Below, in pieces: positions 21,857-28,350 of a stretch of 30,399 nt of DNA. Source of the DNA: a virus; IMG/VR virus record IMGVR_UViG_3300037516_000531, positions 1 through 30,399 of that record; one strand, written 5' to 3'. Position 1 is the stretch's first letter. The number at the start of each line of letters is the position of its first letter. The translations under genes were made by a program, and so were the position numbers. Under the pieces are notes generated by a model. The model was not told where the DNA came from. It saw nothing but the letters and a program-made list of their open reading frames with translations, and did no database searches.

Positions 21857-22134
21857 AGTTGGTCAACGAACTCGTCTACTTCTTGCTCGCTCGCCAAGAC
21901 GTGCGTGAACACCCCATGGGTCAGAAGAATCTTGTGCATCAATTCTTGCCTCGCGCTTAGTTTTCCCTTTAGGTCTTTCAACTCCACTGGGATCACCTTG
22001 CTCTTGTAAAACACTAGCCGGTCCGGCACCCCCGTCATCGACGGGCTTACCCACTTCAGGCATAGGCCACCCTTCTCCTTCACTTTTTTTACCAACCTTT
22101 GTTCGATTTTCTTTTCGTTTTGCAATTTTGGCAA
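21853..22134 (-). CDS. VRR-NUC domain nuclease
   Basis: A 93-residue stand-alone VRR-NUC (PD-(D/E)XK superfamily): 'EKKIEQRLVKKVKEKGG' supplies the first Glu; the metal-binding core is 'GVPDRLVF' then 'VIPVELKDLKGKLSARQ' with the ExK and Gln. Such phage proteins are Holliday-junction or flap nucleases of the type first described in psNUC and FAN1. There is no ATG. TTG 22134 abuts a GGAGG, and a second TTG at 22125 has that GGAGG 9 bases upstream, which would give 90 residues; the true start is one of these. The whole gene lies within the frame extending from the metallopeptidase-like gene. Its stop overlaps the HNH-like start (ATGA). Confidence 0.88.
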   Translation of the reverse strand: MPKLQNEKKIEQRLVKKVKEKGGLCLKWVSPSMTGVPDRLVFYKSKVIPVELKDLKGKLSARQELMHKILLTHGVFTHVLASEQEVDEFVDQL

Positions 22135-22516
22135 CCTCCACTAAACAGGCCGTGAACATTTGACGCACCAACCATTCGGTCAGGTACGCCCGAGACTCTT
22201 CACCAAAATCCTCCACGTCTTCGCCAATGTGTTCGAGCACCCGCGCCACCACGTGTGTGGCCTCGTGGGCCACCACGCTGGCCAGCAGGGCCGCGTTGTC
22301 AACACACTCGATCAGGTTGAACACCACGATGACAATAGCCTCTTTTGGTGTAGAGAAGCTGTGTGTCTCCGCGATGCCCAACTCTAGTGGCGCCATGTCG
22401 GGTTGTGCTGTGATGCCGTGGTCCTTCAACACTTTGTAGAACGCCTGTGATGTAAAGCACATCTTTACAGGCACCGGAAAGAAACCAACATCCACATGAA
22501 AATATGCGTTGCTCAA
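21863..22516 (-). CDS. Phage zinc-metallopeptidase-like protein with unusual C-terminal extension
   Basis: A 217-residue frame. Residues 1-~128 resemble a common phage family with an HExxH-type motif: 'VVAHEATHVVARVLEHIGED' (81-100), with Glu106/Glu107 and 'SRAYLTEWLVRQMF' following, as in the usual '(C/A)HEAxHVxQxxxEHIGE...E..AY' pattern. The upstream part 'YFHVDVGFFPVPVKMCFTSQ' also fits. His84, Glu85 and His88 could bind zinc and catalyse hydrolysis, but activity is unproven. Family members I recall end near residue 125. Here the frame stays open for ~90 more codons across the VRR-NUC gene, giving a basic Gly/Pro/Glu-rich tail that looks like out-of-frame sequence. ATG 22516 is in an ATGA overlap with the primase-helicase stop. 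A missing stop, an indel or genuine overlap are all possible. Confidence 0.6.
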   Translation of the reverse strand: MSNAYFHVDVGFFPVPVKMCFTSQAFYKVLKDHGITAQPDMAPLELGIAETHSFSTPKEAIVIVVFNLIECVDNAALLASVVAHEATHVVARVLEHIGEDVEDFGEESRAYLTEWLVRQMFTACLVEVAKIAKRKENRTKVGKKSEGEGWPMPEVGKPVDDGGAGPASVLQEQGDPSGVERPKGKTKREARIDAQDSSDPWGVHARLGERARSRRVR

Positions 22517-24828
22517 AATATCTCCTCCCGTTCAAAGTTGCTGATACTGTCCACGTACTTCTGTGCCTTCGGTTTAAGCTTGATGCCAAGGTAAACGTTG
22601 GCCAACTCACCATCAACACGAAGCCTGCTTGCTGTCACGCGGTGGTCCTGCGTTGCCGCAAGAAACCTACGCTTGAACGCCATGTCACTTCCGGGCGGTA
22701 TGTTCTTTGCAGTGGCCCATTTGCGCCAACAAATAAACACGTCGTCCTTCATTGCCTTGGCATCTAGGTCATAGTCCAGTGCGTCTGTAACGAACGACCC
22801 GATAGGGTTACCTAACTCCTCCATCAACTCCAGTAACTCGCGCCCTGTTGTTGGTTGTTGGAACCGCTGACCCTCGCGCGCCATGCGTCGTTGCTGTCCT
22901 GCAATGGCCCAGTTAAAAATGGCAGGCAACTCTTTGGCCAACTTGTCGGCCAACAGTGTGTCCTCTTTGCCGTAGAAACTATTGCTCATCTTCAGCACAA
23001 TCATGCGTCCTGTTAACGCGTTTGAGTTTTCTGTTAACTGCAAGGCCTCGTTAGAGTAGATCACAATGCGCGTTGGCAAATAACCACTCCAAGCTTCCTT
23101 GTTTTTTCTGTTCACAGTCACAGTATCCCCGCCAACAATCCGGAGCAACTGGCTCACTACAGCACCCCTGTTGCGCTCCGGTGCTCGTGCGTCCGTGAAA
23201 CTCGCTAGCAGTTTTCCTAGCCATGGTTGAAGTCCAAAAGTATCGCATAACTCATCCAGTTGTGGCGCTACTGTGTTGTGTTGCCCCAAGAGGCTTACGA
23301 GCACCTTGTTAATCGTTCCCTTGCCAGAGCGGCGCGGTCCTATGATGTTAAAGAATTTCTGCTGTGTTGAATCACCGCTCAGAATGTAGCCGAACATCTC
23401 CTGCAGGCAGGTAATGCTCTCAGGGTCGTCGTTCCAAATGTCCTGCAAGAAACGCTCCCACGTCGGGCACGTCGCGTCAGGGTCGTAAGCAAACGGCAAA
23501 CTGTTCTGCGTGAAAAACCCCAAGCTGTGGGGTATCAGCAGGTTTTGCTCGGTGTGAAAAATGCCGTTCTCAAGCGACACCAGTTTGCTTGGGTCTGGCC
23601 TGTTGTTCCCGTACCCCTCAAGCCACACCGGTGGTTTGGTGTTAGCCGTGTTGGGTAGGTGGGTGACTGCGTGCACCGCGTCTAGGATCGCAGACACGTG
23701 CGCAGGCGTCGGGTTAAACGGCATCAGGTTTTGCTTCTTGTCGTACTTCTTGCACCGGTCCAAAAACGTGTACAGCAGGGACCGCACTGTGGCCTCCTCA
23801 ATGTCTTGGTAGTGTGTGCCCTTGTACTGGAACATGTCGTTTGCGTACGTGGTCAGCGACGTGCCTTCTTCGCACGTGAACTGACTGGCCAAAAACTCTT
23901 TGGCGTGGTTCAGCGGGCCACCCGTGAGCACCTTCTCCCCGTTGGCCACCACCGCGGCCTCTTTAGTCTTGTTGACCTTAAACACCAGTGAACGCAGTGT
24001 GGTGCCACCAGTGCCGCCGAAGCTGTCCCACTTGGCCGCGCACTGCCCTGCCGCGTATGACCCGCAGGCCCCGTCGTTATCAGACCACCGGTCCCACAAC
24101 TCCAGTGCCTCGTAGTCACCACCGAACTGGTGGTGTAGGGCCATGCCCACCGCCAACCACTCTGTGTAGCCACAGTCGGGGTCTAGCAGGGTCAGCAGGT
24201 CGGTCTCAACACGTGCCAAGTCCCACCCGTCCAGTGGTGGGCTGTAGTCCGCAAACGAATCGCCCGAGCGGTAACTGCGACGTGCAGGCACGATGTGTTG
24301 CAGGTCCTGCTCTTGGTCGGGAATGGTGCCACCAAGTGTGTGGCCGGTCACTGTAAAGTAACGGCCCTTGGGGTAGATTTCGAGACCCTTCTCGTGGTCG
24401 ACGTGCGCGGCATTCAACTGCGCGCGTGTAAAGATTTTGATGCCGGTGCCTGAGGGGCTGACCTCTGCGTAGCCTAGGACCGCGTCTTTAATGGACTGCG
24501 CCTCAGGCGTAAGAGACGTTGGACCCTGAACGGCATCCACGCAGTCGTCCAAGTCAATGCCCATGATGCCGTCGCTACCATCAAAGACAAAGCCAACACC
24601 ATCGAAGCGACCTGTTTGATAAGCCTCTTGTGCATGTAAAAAGTCACACCATGTTGTTGGGTTTGTGGAACTTGCTGACGACCCATTTGACTGCAGTGGT
24701 AATTTTGACCACCGCTTGTTCGACTCTTCCCCAACCTCGACTAACCTCCACAAAACCCAACGGGAGATTTTCTTGAGGCTGATCGGGATGTTCTCGAATT
24801 GAACCGCTAGTGCTGTTGGTTTGTTCAT
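22513..24828 (-). CDS. Primase-polymerase / D5-type superfamily 3 helicase fusion
   Basis: A 771-residue replication protein. The N-terminal ~170 residues form an archaeo-eukaryotic-type primase (prim-pol, NrS-1-like): 'GIDLDDC' with Asp92/Asp94, 'SPSGTGIKIF' (124-133) and 'GRYFTVTG' (155-162). Residues about 204-275 resemble the PriCT-2 primase C-terminal domain ('YTEWLAVGMALHH' then 'WDRWSDNDGACGSY'). The C-terminal half is a D5/P4-type helicase: Walker A 'GPRRSGKGT' (497-505), preceded by the D5-N helical region 'LQEMFGYILSGD'. It would prime and unwind DNA for the PolA-type polymerase; NrS-1-type proteins can also synthesise DNA from dNTPs. ATG 24828 has a weak AAGG site. The end overlaps the metallopeptidase-like start by 4 bp. 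Confidence 0.9.
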   Translation of the reverse strand: MNKPTALAVQFENIPISLKKISRWVLWRLVEVGEESNKRWSKLPLQSNGSSASSTNPTTWCDFLHAQEAYQTGRFDGVGFVFDGSDGIMGIDLDDCVDAVQGPTSLTPEAQSIKDAVLGYAEVSPSGTGIKIFTRAQLNAAHVDHEKGLEIYPKGRYFTVTGHTLGGTIPDQEQDLQHIVPARRSYRSGDSFADYSPPLDGWDLARVETDLLTLLDPDCGYTEWLAVGMALHHQFGGDYEALELWDRWSDNDGACGSYAAGQCAAKWDSFGGTGGTTLRSLVFKVNKTKEAAVVANGEKVLTGGPLNHAKEFLASQFTCEEGTSLTTYANDMFQYKGTHYQDIEEATVRSLLYTFLDRCKKYDKKQNLMPFNPTPAHVSAILDAVHAVTHLPNTANTKPPVWLEGYGNNRPDPSKLVSLENGIFHTEQNLLIPHSLGFFTQNSLPFAYDPDATCPTWERFLQDIWNDDPESITCLQEMFGYILSGDSTQQKFFNIIGPRRSGKGTINKVLVSLLGQHNTVAPQLDELCDTFGLQPWLGKLLASFTDARAPERNRGAVVSQLLRIVGGDTVTVNRKNKEAWSGYLPTRIVIYSNEALQLTENSNALTGRMIVLKMSNSFYGKEDTLLADKLAKELPAIFNWAIAGQQRRMAREGQRFQQPTTGRELLELMEELGNPIGSFVTDALDYDLDAKAMKDDVFICWRKWATAKNIPPGSDMAFKRRFLAATQDHRVTASRLRVDGELANVYLGIKLKPKAQKYVDSISNFEREEIF

Positions 24829-24861
24829 GTGTTTGCGCCTTTGTGTTTGGTGAATAGTTTA

Positions 24862-25218
24862 TCATTTTTTGACACCTCTCAGTGTGTCGTACGCTGTTTC
24901 TCGCGCTTGCTTCATTTCCATAAGACCCATCTCGGCCTCCTTAATCTGGTCGTCCATTTCGTTGATCACCGCCTGCCCGTACTTCTCCGCGGCCTCCTCG
25001 GCTGTCAGGTCATCACGCGATGCTTTACCGAGCACGCTGTCGTTGTCCTCCGGCCCGTGGTACCCAAATTGTACAACACCCTGCATTTCCAGTATGGTGA
25101 TCACCACCATAGGCATGACTAGCACGATGGCCAGTGCTGTAATCGGGTCCAAAAAGTAGCCCGTCACTAACGCGAGTATTGCGCCAAATAAATAGATTGC
25201 GTAAATTATTTTTTTCAT
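24862..25218 (-). CDS. Two-span membrane protein with charged C-terminal helix
   Basis: A 118-residue protein. Residues about 4-23 ('IIYAIYLFGAILALVTGYFL') and 26-46 ('ITALAIVLVMPMVVITILEM') are strong membrane segments separated by a tight 'DP' turn, followed by a soluble acidic tail with a Glu/Ala/Met-rich helix (about 72-108). Start ATG 25218 is chosen because it forms an ATGA overlap with the previous stop; a GTG at 25233 would add five residues. The family is not recognised. A hairpin pair of helices with a cytoplasmic tail could fit a holin-like or membrane-anchor role, but no lysis gene is nearby, so I make no functional claim. Confidence 0.65.
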   Translation of the reverse strand: MKKIIYAIYLFGAILALVTGYFLDPITALAIVLVMPMVVITILEMQGVVQFGYHGPEDNDSVLGKASRDDLTAEEAAEKYGQAVINEMDDQIKEAEMGLMEMKQARETAYDTLRGVKK

Positions 25219-25421
25219 CCGATTTCCTGACACATTTTTAAAGCCTCAATGACCAACTCGTTTATGTTGGCCAGTATTTGGTCGCCGTCTGCCTCGTACT
25301 TGTAGTGCAGGCGCAGTTGTTCTGATATGTCCAACAGCGCAAAGATCGCGTCCTGCCCATGTAGCGCGTGCCTCAGTTTGTCCTCGTCGTCGGGGTACTC
25401 AAATTCAAGTATTGCTTTCAT
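25215..25421 (-). CDS. Small conserved phage protein
   Basis: A 68-residue protein, 'MKAILEFEYPDDEDKLRHAL' then 'GQDAIFALLDISEQLRLHYK' and an acidic helical end. The pattern (MKAxxEFxxPDDxxxxxxAxxG..ALxDIxxxLR) recurs in many phages as a conserved protein of unknown function, to my memory. The start lies in an ATGA overlap with the oxygenase stop and its stop overlaps the membrane-protein start, so it is tightly coupled in the operon. Confidence 0.7.
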   Translation of the reverse strand: MKAILEFEYPDDEDKLRHALHGQDAIFALLDISEQLRLHYKYEADGDQILANINELVIEALKMCQEIG

Positions 25422-26557
25422 TTGTTTTCCTTAAACTCATTGACACGTAACCATTTTGTGGCCACCCATTTAACACCGGCTTCTACTGGTGTGCCACCAT
25501 GAAGCGTTTTACTGTCCGCTGTTGGTGTGTTGTACCTAAACAATAAAGCATTTCCTTCTTGTGCATGAACTTCTAACCCTGCGTCAGGAAAAATAGTTGC
25601 GCCTCCGCTTTCAGGCGTGTTTAGGTACATTAAAAATGTTGCAATTCGTTGGCCACCATTTTTAATGTGTGTTGCTGATCCTTCTTTATCTTCCGGAAAA
25701 TAATCAAAATGCGGTTTGTATTGTTGCCCTTTTTCGTAACGAAGAACTTGTATGCCTTCGCCATTTTCTACAGGGATGCCGGTCAGGTCTGAAATTCTTT
25801 GTTCAATTTTCTGAATCAGTGGTGTTTCACCAATTAAAAAGTGCATGCCCGAACTTGTACGTCCCTCGTGTGAAACCCACTCTCCGTTTTTATCGTCCAC
25901 CACCTGCGACGCAACTAATTTAGCGCTTGCGTGGTTTATGATTTCTTGGCATTCGTTCCGGTCTAAAAAATTACCAAACACAGTTGCGTCAGGAACTGTA
26001 GATTTCAACAATGTAGTTGATTTGTCTTTTATTTTATTTTCCACCGACCAGTGGTAAAACACATAAATTGATCTTTGCGCTTCACCACACAATAACTCTT
26101 CACGCCAGTGTGGGTGTTTTCTTCCTTCCATCATCGCGCCCTGACCTACAGGAATCACAATTCCATAGGCTTGGCTTACAAATTCTGTGTCATCTGTTGA
26201 CCTATCCCACTCTTTGTTTTCGTACTTTTTTGCACTGATATACAAAGGCCATTCAAGGTTGTTTTTATCTTCTATACACACGCTCAACGTTATGTCCAAA
26301 CCTTCGCGGTCGGTGTGAATTTTAAGATAGCTTCCTCTTTTGTAAACACGCGTGTAACTATTTACAAATGTTGCTTTGGGGTAATATTTTTGAACCTGTT
26401 TAGTTATGCGGTCCGCGTAAGCCAGTGTGGCCGGCAGGTTATATAACCCCTCACTATTTTTGTAATAGTTTTGGGAATCTTCGTTCACTTTATTTTCTGT
26501 GCCGTCAAAAGCTGAAACTATAGAAGCACATTCTTCAGGACTAAAAATATACATCAT
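25418..26557 (-). CDS. Tandem 2-oxoglutarate/Fe(II) oxygenase (two oxygenase domains)
   Basis: 379 residues from ATG 26557, chosen for its ATGA overlap with the upstream stop and a GGAG 7-8 bases before it; a TTG at 26569 would add four residues. Domain 1 (about 1-172): 'YLKIHTDREG' gives iron ligands His81/Asp83, then 'GRKHPHWRE' with a distal His148 or His150, and Arg162 in 'QRSIYVFYHW' as the likely 2-oxoglutarate-binding Arg. Domain 2 (about 190-372) is prolyl-4-hydroxylase-like: 'YKPHFDYF' (His283/Asp285), 'MYLNTPESGGATIFPDAG', distal His353 ('TLHGG') and Lys363 ('GVKWVATKWLR'). Both domains keep the metal triad, so both may be active. Single-domain versions are frequent in aquatic phages; substrates are unknown (protein, nucleic acid or glycan). 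A fusion or duplication is likely. Confidence 0.88.
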   Translation of the reverse strand: MMYIFSPEECASIVSAFDGTENKVNEDSQNYYKNSEGLYNLPATLAYADRITKQVQKYYPKATFVNSYTRVYKRGSYLKIHTDREGLDITLSVCIEDKNNLEWPLYISAKKYENKEWDRSTDDTEFVSQAYGIVIPVGQGAMMEGRKHPHWREELLCGEAQRSIYVFYHWSVENKIKDKSTTLLKSTVPDATVFGNFLDRNECQEIINHASAKLVASQVVDDKNGEWVSHEGRTSSGMHFLIGETPLIQKIEQRISDLTGIPVENGEGIQVLRYEKGQQYKPHFDYFPEDKEGSATHIKNGGQRIATFLMYLNTPESGGATIFPDAGLEVHAQEGNALLFRYNTPTADSKTLHGGTPVEAGVKWVATKWLRVNEFKENK

Positions 26558-26886
26558 GCTTTGCTCCAATCGTAGTCGTCGTCATCTTCGCCCGCACGTG
26601 CGCGCTCTTCAAAAATGTATTTGGGTTGGTAGTTTTGTGTGTAGTCGATCCATGCCTCTTCGTAGCGCATGAACTCTGTGTTTGGAATGAAGAGGGGCGT
26701 CAGGCGCCCGTCCTCTTTGACTGAACCTAGACAACGTGTGGCGGGTGTGCGCGTTGCGCGCCACACCTTTCTCGCCCGTCGCACACGTAACCACGCCTCC
26801 CTGACCTCCTCGGTCCACTGTGCCGCCTTCTCAGGCGGTAACTTTTTTAGGTTGGCTTCGTAAACTGCGCGCTCGTTGTCTGTCAT
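26554..26886 (-). CDS. Hypothetical basic/acidic phage protein
   Basis: A 110-residue protein, strongly charged: a helical N-terminus 'ERAVYEANLKKLPPEKAAQW', a basic stretch 'WLRVRRARKVWRATRTP' (about 32-48), then 'PLFIPNTEFMRYEEAWIDYT' and an acidic end 'GEDDDDYDW'. The basic patch could bind nucleic acid. No family is recognised. ATG 26886 has AAGGA eight bases upstream. The stop is in an ATGA overlap with the oxygenase start, so it is part of the same coupled operon. Confidence 0.6.
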   Translation of the reverse strand: MTDNERAVYEANLKKLPPEKAAQWTEEVREAWLRVRRARKVWRATRTPATRCLGSVKEDGRLTPLFIPNTEFMRYEEAWIDYTQNYQPKYIFEERARAGEDDDDYDWSKA

Positions 26887-26889
26887 GTC

Positions 26890-27081
26890 TTAGTCCTTCG
26901 GTGTAAGCAGTTTGCCTTCAGCAATGGCGGTTTTCAGCACGCCAATGAACGCAAAATTTAGCAGGTACTTGGTTGCCAGTGGCCCCATGTTGATGTTGCA
27001 GTCACAGGACCCGTCCTCATTTTCTTTGACGTTCTCTACCCGTATGTAGTCAAAATCTTTAAGGTCAACTTCTGAGATCAT
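26890..27081 (-). CDS. Small conserved phage protein
   Basis: A 63-residue protein from ATG 27081: 'MISEVDLKDFDYIRVENVKE' then 'NEDGSCDCNINMGPLATKYL' and a helical end 'FAFIGVLKTAIAEGK'. The pattern VxNVxENEDGSxxxxxxM followed by a C-terminal helix ending in 'LKxAI' is one I associate with small phage proteins of unknown function. ATG 27081 is preferred; a GTG at 27144 would add 21 residues overlapping the membrane-protein gene. It starts 2 bp after that gene's stop. It contains two Cys in 'CDC', possibly metal-binding, unproven. Confidence 0.6.
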   Translation of the reverse strand: MISEVDLKDFDYIRVENVKENEDGSCDCNINMGPLATKYLLNFAFIGVLKTAIAEGKLLTPKD

Positions 27082-27083
27082 AA

Positions 27084-27227
27084 TTAACTCGCTAGTTTGT
27101 ACAGGCCGACGTTTGCAAACGCGTAGCCTAGGTACGTTAGACACATGGGTGTATTGCCCTTGAGCCCCTGCTCAACTGCCACGCCCGCATAGATTAGCCC
27201 CGTCAGGGCTATTAGCCACCCGCTCAT
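27084..27227 (-). CDS. Small two-segment membrane protein, conserved in phages
   Basis: A 47-residue protein beginning 'MSGWLIALTGLIYAGVAVEQ' and continuing through 'KGNTPMCLTYLGYAFANVGL'. Two hydrophobic segments flank a polar 'EQGLKGN' loop; I recall close relatives (M(T/S)GWLxxLTGxIYxxVAxEQ..KGNxxMxxxYxGYAxxNVGL) in many phages, without known function. ATG 27227 has GGAGG six bases upstream, an excellent site. The first 56 bp overlap the end of the upstream gene in another frame, and the stop is 2 bp before the next start. Confidence 0.8.
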   Translation of the reverse strand: MSGWLIALTGLIYAGVAVEQGLKGNTPMCLTYLGYAFANVGLYKLAS

Positions 27228-27378
27228 ACTCAGCCTCCACCAGTTTAGTGAACTTCCTTAACTCTTTGTCGTAGTCGCAGGACCAGTCTATCGTGGCGCC
27301 CTTAGGCTTCCAGTCACAGTCCGACCACATGACAAAACCCGCCTGCTCTGCTAATTGTAGCATTCTAGCACGTTTCAT
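27172..27378 (-). CDS. Small conserved phage protein
   Basis: A 68-residue protein from ATG 27378: 'MKRARMLQLAEQAGFVMWSD' then 'KGATIDWSCDYDKELRKFTK' and 'LVEAEYERVAN'. The pattern (LAEQAGF..W....IDWS..YDxELxxFxxLVxxEYE) is one I associate with small phage proteins of unknown function. A longer frame from 27588 exists, but the part upstream of 27378 is a shadow of the neighbouring gene; ATG 27378 forms an ATGA overlap with that gene's stop. Its 3' end overlaps the 47-residue membrane protein by 56 bp. Confidence 0.7.
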   Translation of the reverse strand: MKRARMLQLAEQAGFVMWSDCDWKPKGATIDWSCDYDKELRKFTKLVEAEYERVANSPDGANLCGRGS

Positions 27379-27614
27379 GCCAACCCCCTGTATTTTAATT
27401 CCGGTCCAGTGTACGTGGTCGCCTTCCAGTCTGCGTGGTACGCGCTCTTGACCCTCATGGTCTTTTGCTCGGCCGCCCTTGCGGCCCTTGCGGCCGTTCT
27501 GTACGCGTTTACCTTGTCCCTGTTGGCCTTGGCCCCCTCGCGCTCTGTTTCGCGCTTGCGCTCTAAACGTTTTCGGTTTGTTTCCCACACGTCCCGAATG
27601 TCCCCTTTAGCCAT
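27375..27614 (-). CDS. Small basic helical phage protein
   Basis: A 79-residue protein dominated by a basic coiled-coil-like helix (residues about 5-50, rich in Arg, Lys, Glu and Ala: 'NRKRLERKRETEREGAKANR'), then 'VKSAYHADWKATTYTGPEL' and 'KYRGLA'. The C-terminal HADWKxTTYTGPELxYRG pattern looks conserved from memory of phage proteins. The charge suggests nucleic-acid binding; no function is known. ATG 27614 overlaps the upstream stop by 8 bp; the stop overlaps the next start (ATGA). Confidence 0.65.
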   Translation of the reverse strand: MAKGDIRDVWETNRKRLERKRETEREGAKANRDKVNAYRTAARAARAAEQKTMRVKSAYHADWKATTYTGPELKYRGLA

Positions 27615-27774
27615 GGTTTTTATCCTTCAGTTTGGTTTCAATCTCTTTTGCAAAATCGTTAACGTGACCACCATAAATTATTTTCCACTTGTCACACATC
27701 GCCTTCAACTCCTCGTCTGTCAGCGGCCTCCATGGGCGCGTGTACTCCTGAATGTCATCGTCGTCGTATCTCAT
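27607..27774 (-). CDS. Small hypothetical protein
   Basis: A 55-residue protein from ATG 27774: 'MRYDDDDIQEYTRPWRPLTD' then 'EELKAMCDKWKIIYGGHVND' and a Lys-rich end. 'RPLTDEEL' followed by 'FAKEIETKLKDKN' is like several small phage proteins with an LTDEE motif and C-terminal IExKLKEKN. The start is set by the ATGA overlap with the Rap1a-like gene; a further ATG at 27795 would add seven residues. No function is known. Confidence 0.6.
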   Translation of the reverse strand: MRYDDDDIQEYTRPWRPLTDEELKAMCDKWKIIYGGHVNDFAKEIETKLKDKNHG

Positions 27775-28106
27775 GTTAGCCCTTTCTTCGCGCATGGTGC
27801 GCGTTGTGCGAACACTGCCGCCAGTAGGTGGTCCGCGCCCCTGTTAGGCCCGTGGTACCGCTCCAGTCCCTCTTGCGTCCACTTGATCAGCGTGTCCCTC
27901 GTTGGCGTCATGCCGGTTGGGCAGTGCACGATCCCCGTCATGGCGTCGTACGCGCCCTGCACGTAGCCGGTGGCCTGCACCGCCTGCGGGGTGTACTGGT
28001 GTTTGAGCGCGTCTTTAAGTTGCATGATAGTCAACTGTTGAGAGTAAGCGCTCACTTCAAATAGGGCGCTTGCTGTGATGATGAGGGCTTTAATTACGCG
28101 GTTCAT
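27771..28106 (-). CDS. Exported Rap1a/Tai-like protein
   Basis: A 111-residue protein with a signal peptide: basic MNRVIK, hydrophobic 'ALIITASALFEVSA', probable cleavage after VSA (residue 20). The mature part resembles the Rap1a/Tai immunity fold: 'ATGYVQGAYDAMTG', then 'VHCPTGMT' and a closing 'APC' with two Cys that would form a disulphide, and the helix 'DHLLAAVFAQRAP'. Bacterial Rap1a proteins are periplasmic immunity proteins against type VI amidase effectors; the fold also occurs widely outside that role. In a phage it could act in the periplasm on a host wall enzyme or a competitor's toxin, but this is speculation. It overlaps both neighbours (17 bp upstream, ATGA downstream). Confidence 0.65.
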   Translation of the reverse strand: MNRVIKALIITASALFEVSAYSQQLTIMQLKDALKHQYTPQAVQATGYVQGAYDAMTGIVHCPTGMTPTRDTLIKWTQEGLERYHGPNRGADHLLAAVFAQRAPCAKKGLT

Positions 28107-28350
28107 GTCTTTGCTCCATCTCAGCCGCTAGGCTGTTTAGTTGGTCGTGTGCGTCGGGGTTCCATATTGCATCGTCTAGCGACGGGCCTGTTAGGGTCGT
28201 GTTGATGGTCCACTGGTTTGCCTCTCGGGTAAACAGGGGCCGCAGGTACCGGCCCAACATGGCGTCGTCCACCAATCGGTCGGCTCTTGCCCGCTCCAAT
28301 TCGTACGACCGCTTGTAGGCCTCTGCTAGTTGTATCATTCTGTCAATCAT
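28090..28350 (-). CDS. Small hypothetical helical protein
   Basis: An 86-residue protein: a helical N-terminus 'MIQLAEAYKRSYELERARAD', then 'ANQWTINTTLTGPSLDDAIW', and a polar end. No family, signal peptide or membrane segment is seen. ATG 28350 overlaps the sigma-factor stop by 8 bp and the 3' end overlaps the Rap1a-like start by 17 bp. The start could also be the second Met (28338). Confidence 0.6.
   Translation of the reverse strand: MIDRMIQLAEAYKRSYELERARADRLVDDAMLGRYLRPLFTREANQWTINTTLTGPSLDDAIWNPDAHDQLNSLAAEMEQRHEPRN

Noticed and set aside
22084-22090. An A7 run on the minus strand as a programmed frameshift site joining the metallopeptidase and VRR-NUC frames.
   Set aside because: The codon phase does not fit a classic -1 slippery heptamer for the upstream frame and a +1 shift would be needed; VRR-NUC also has its own coupled context.
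27379-27588. N-terminal extension of the 68-residue protein to 138 residues.
   Set aside because: The extra part is a low-complexity Gly/Arg/Gln shadow of the neighbouring 79-residue gene; ATGA coupling at 27378 marks the start.
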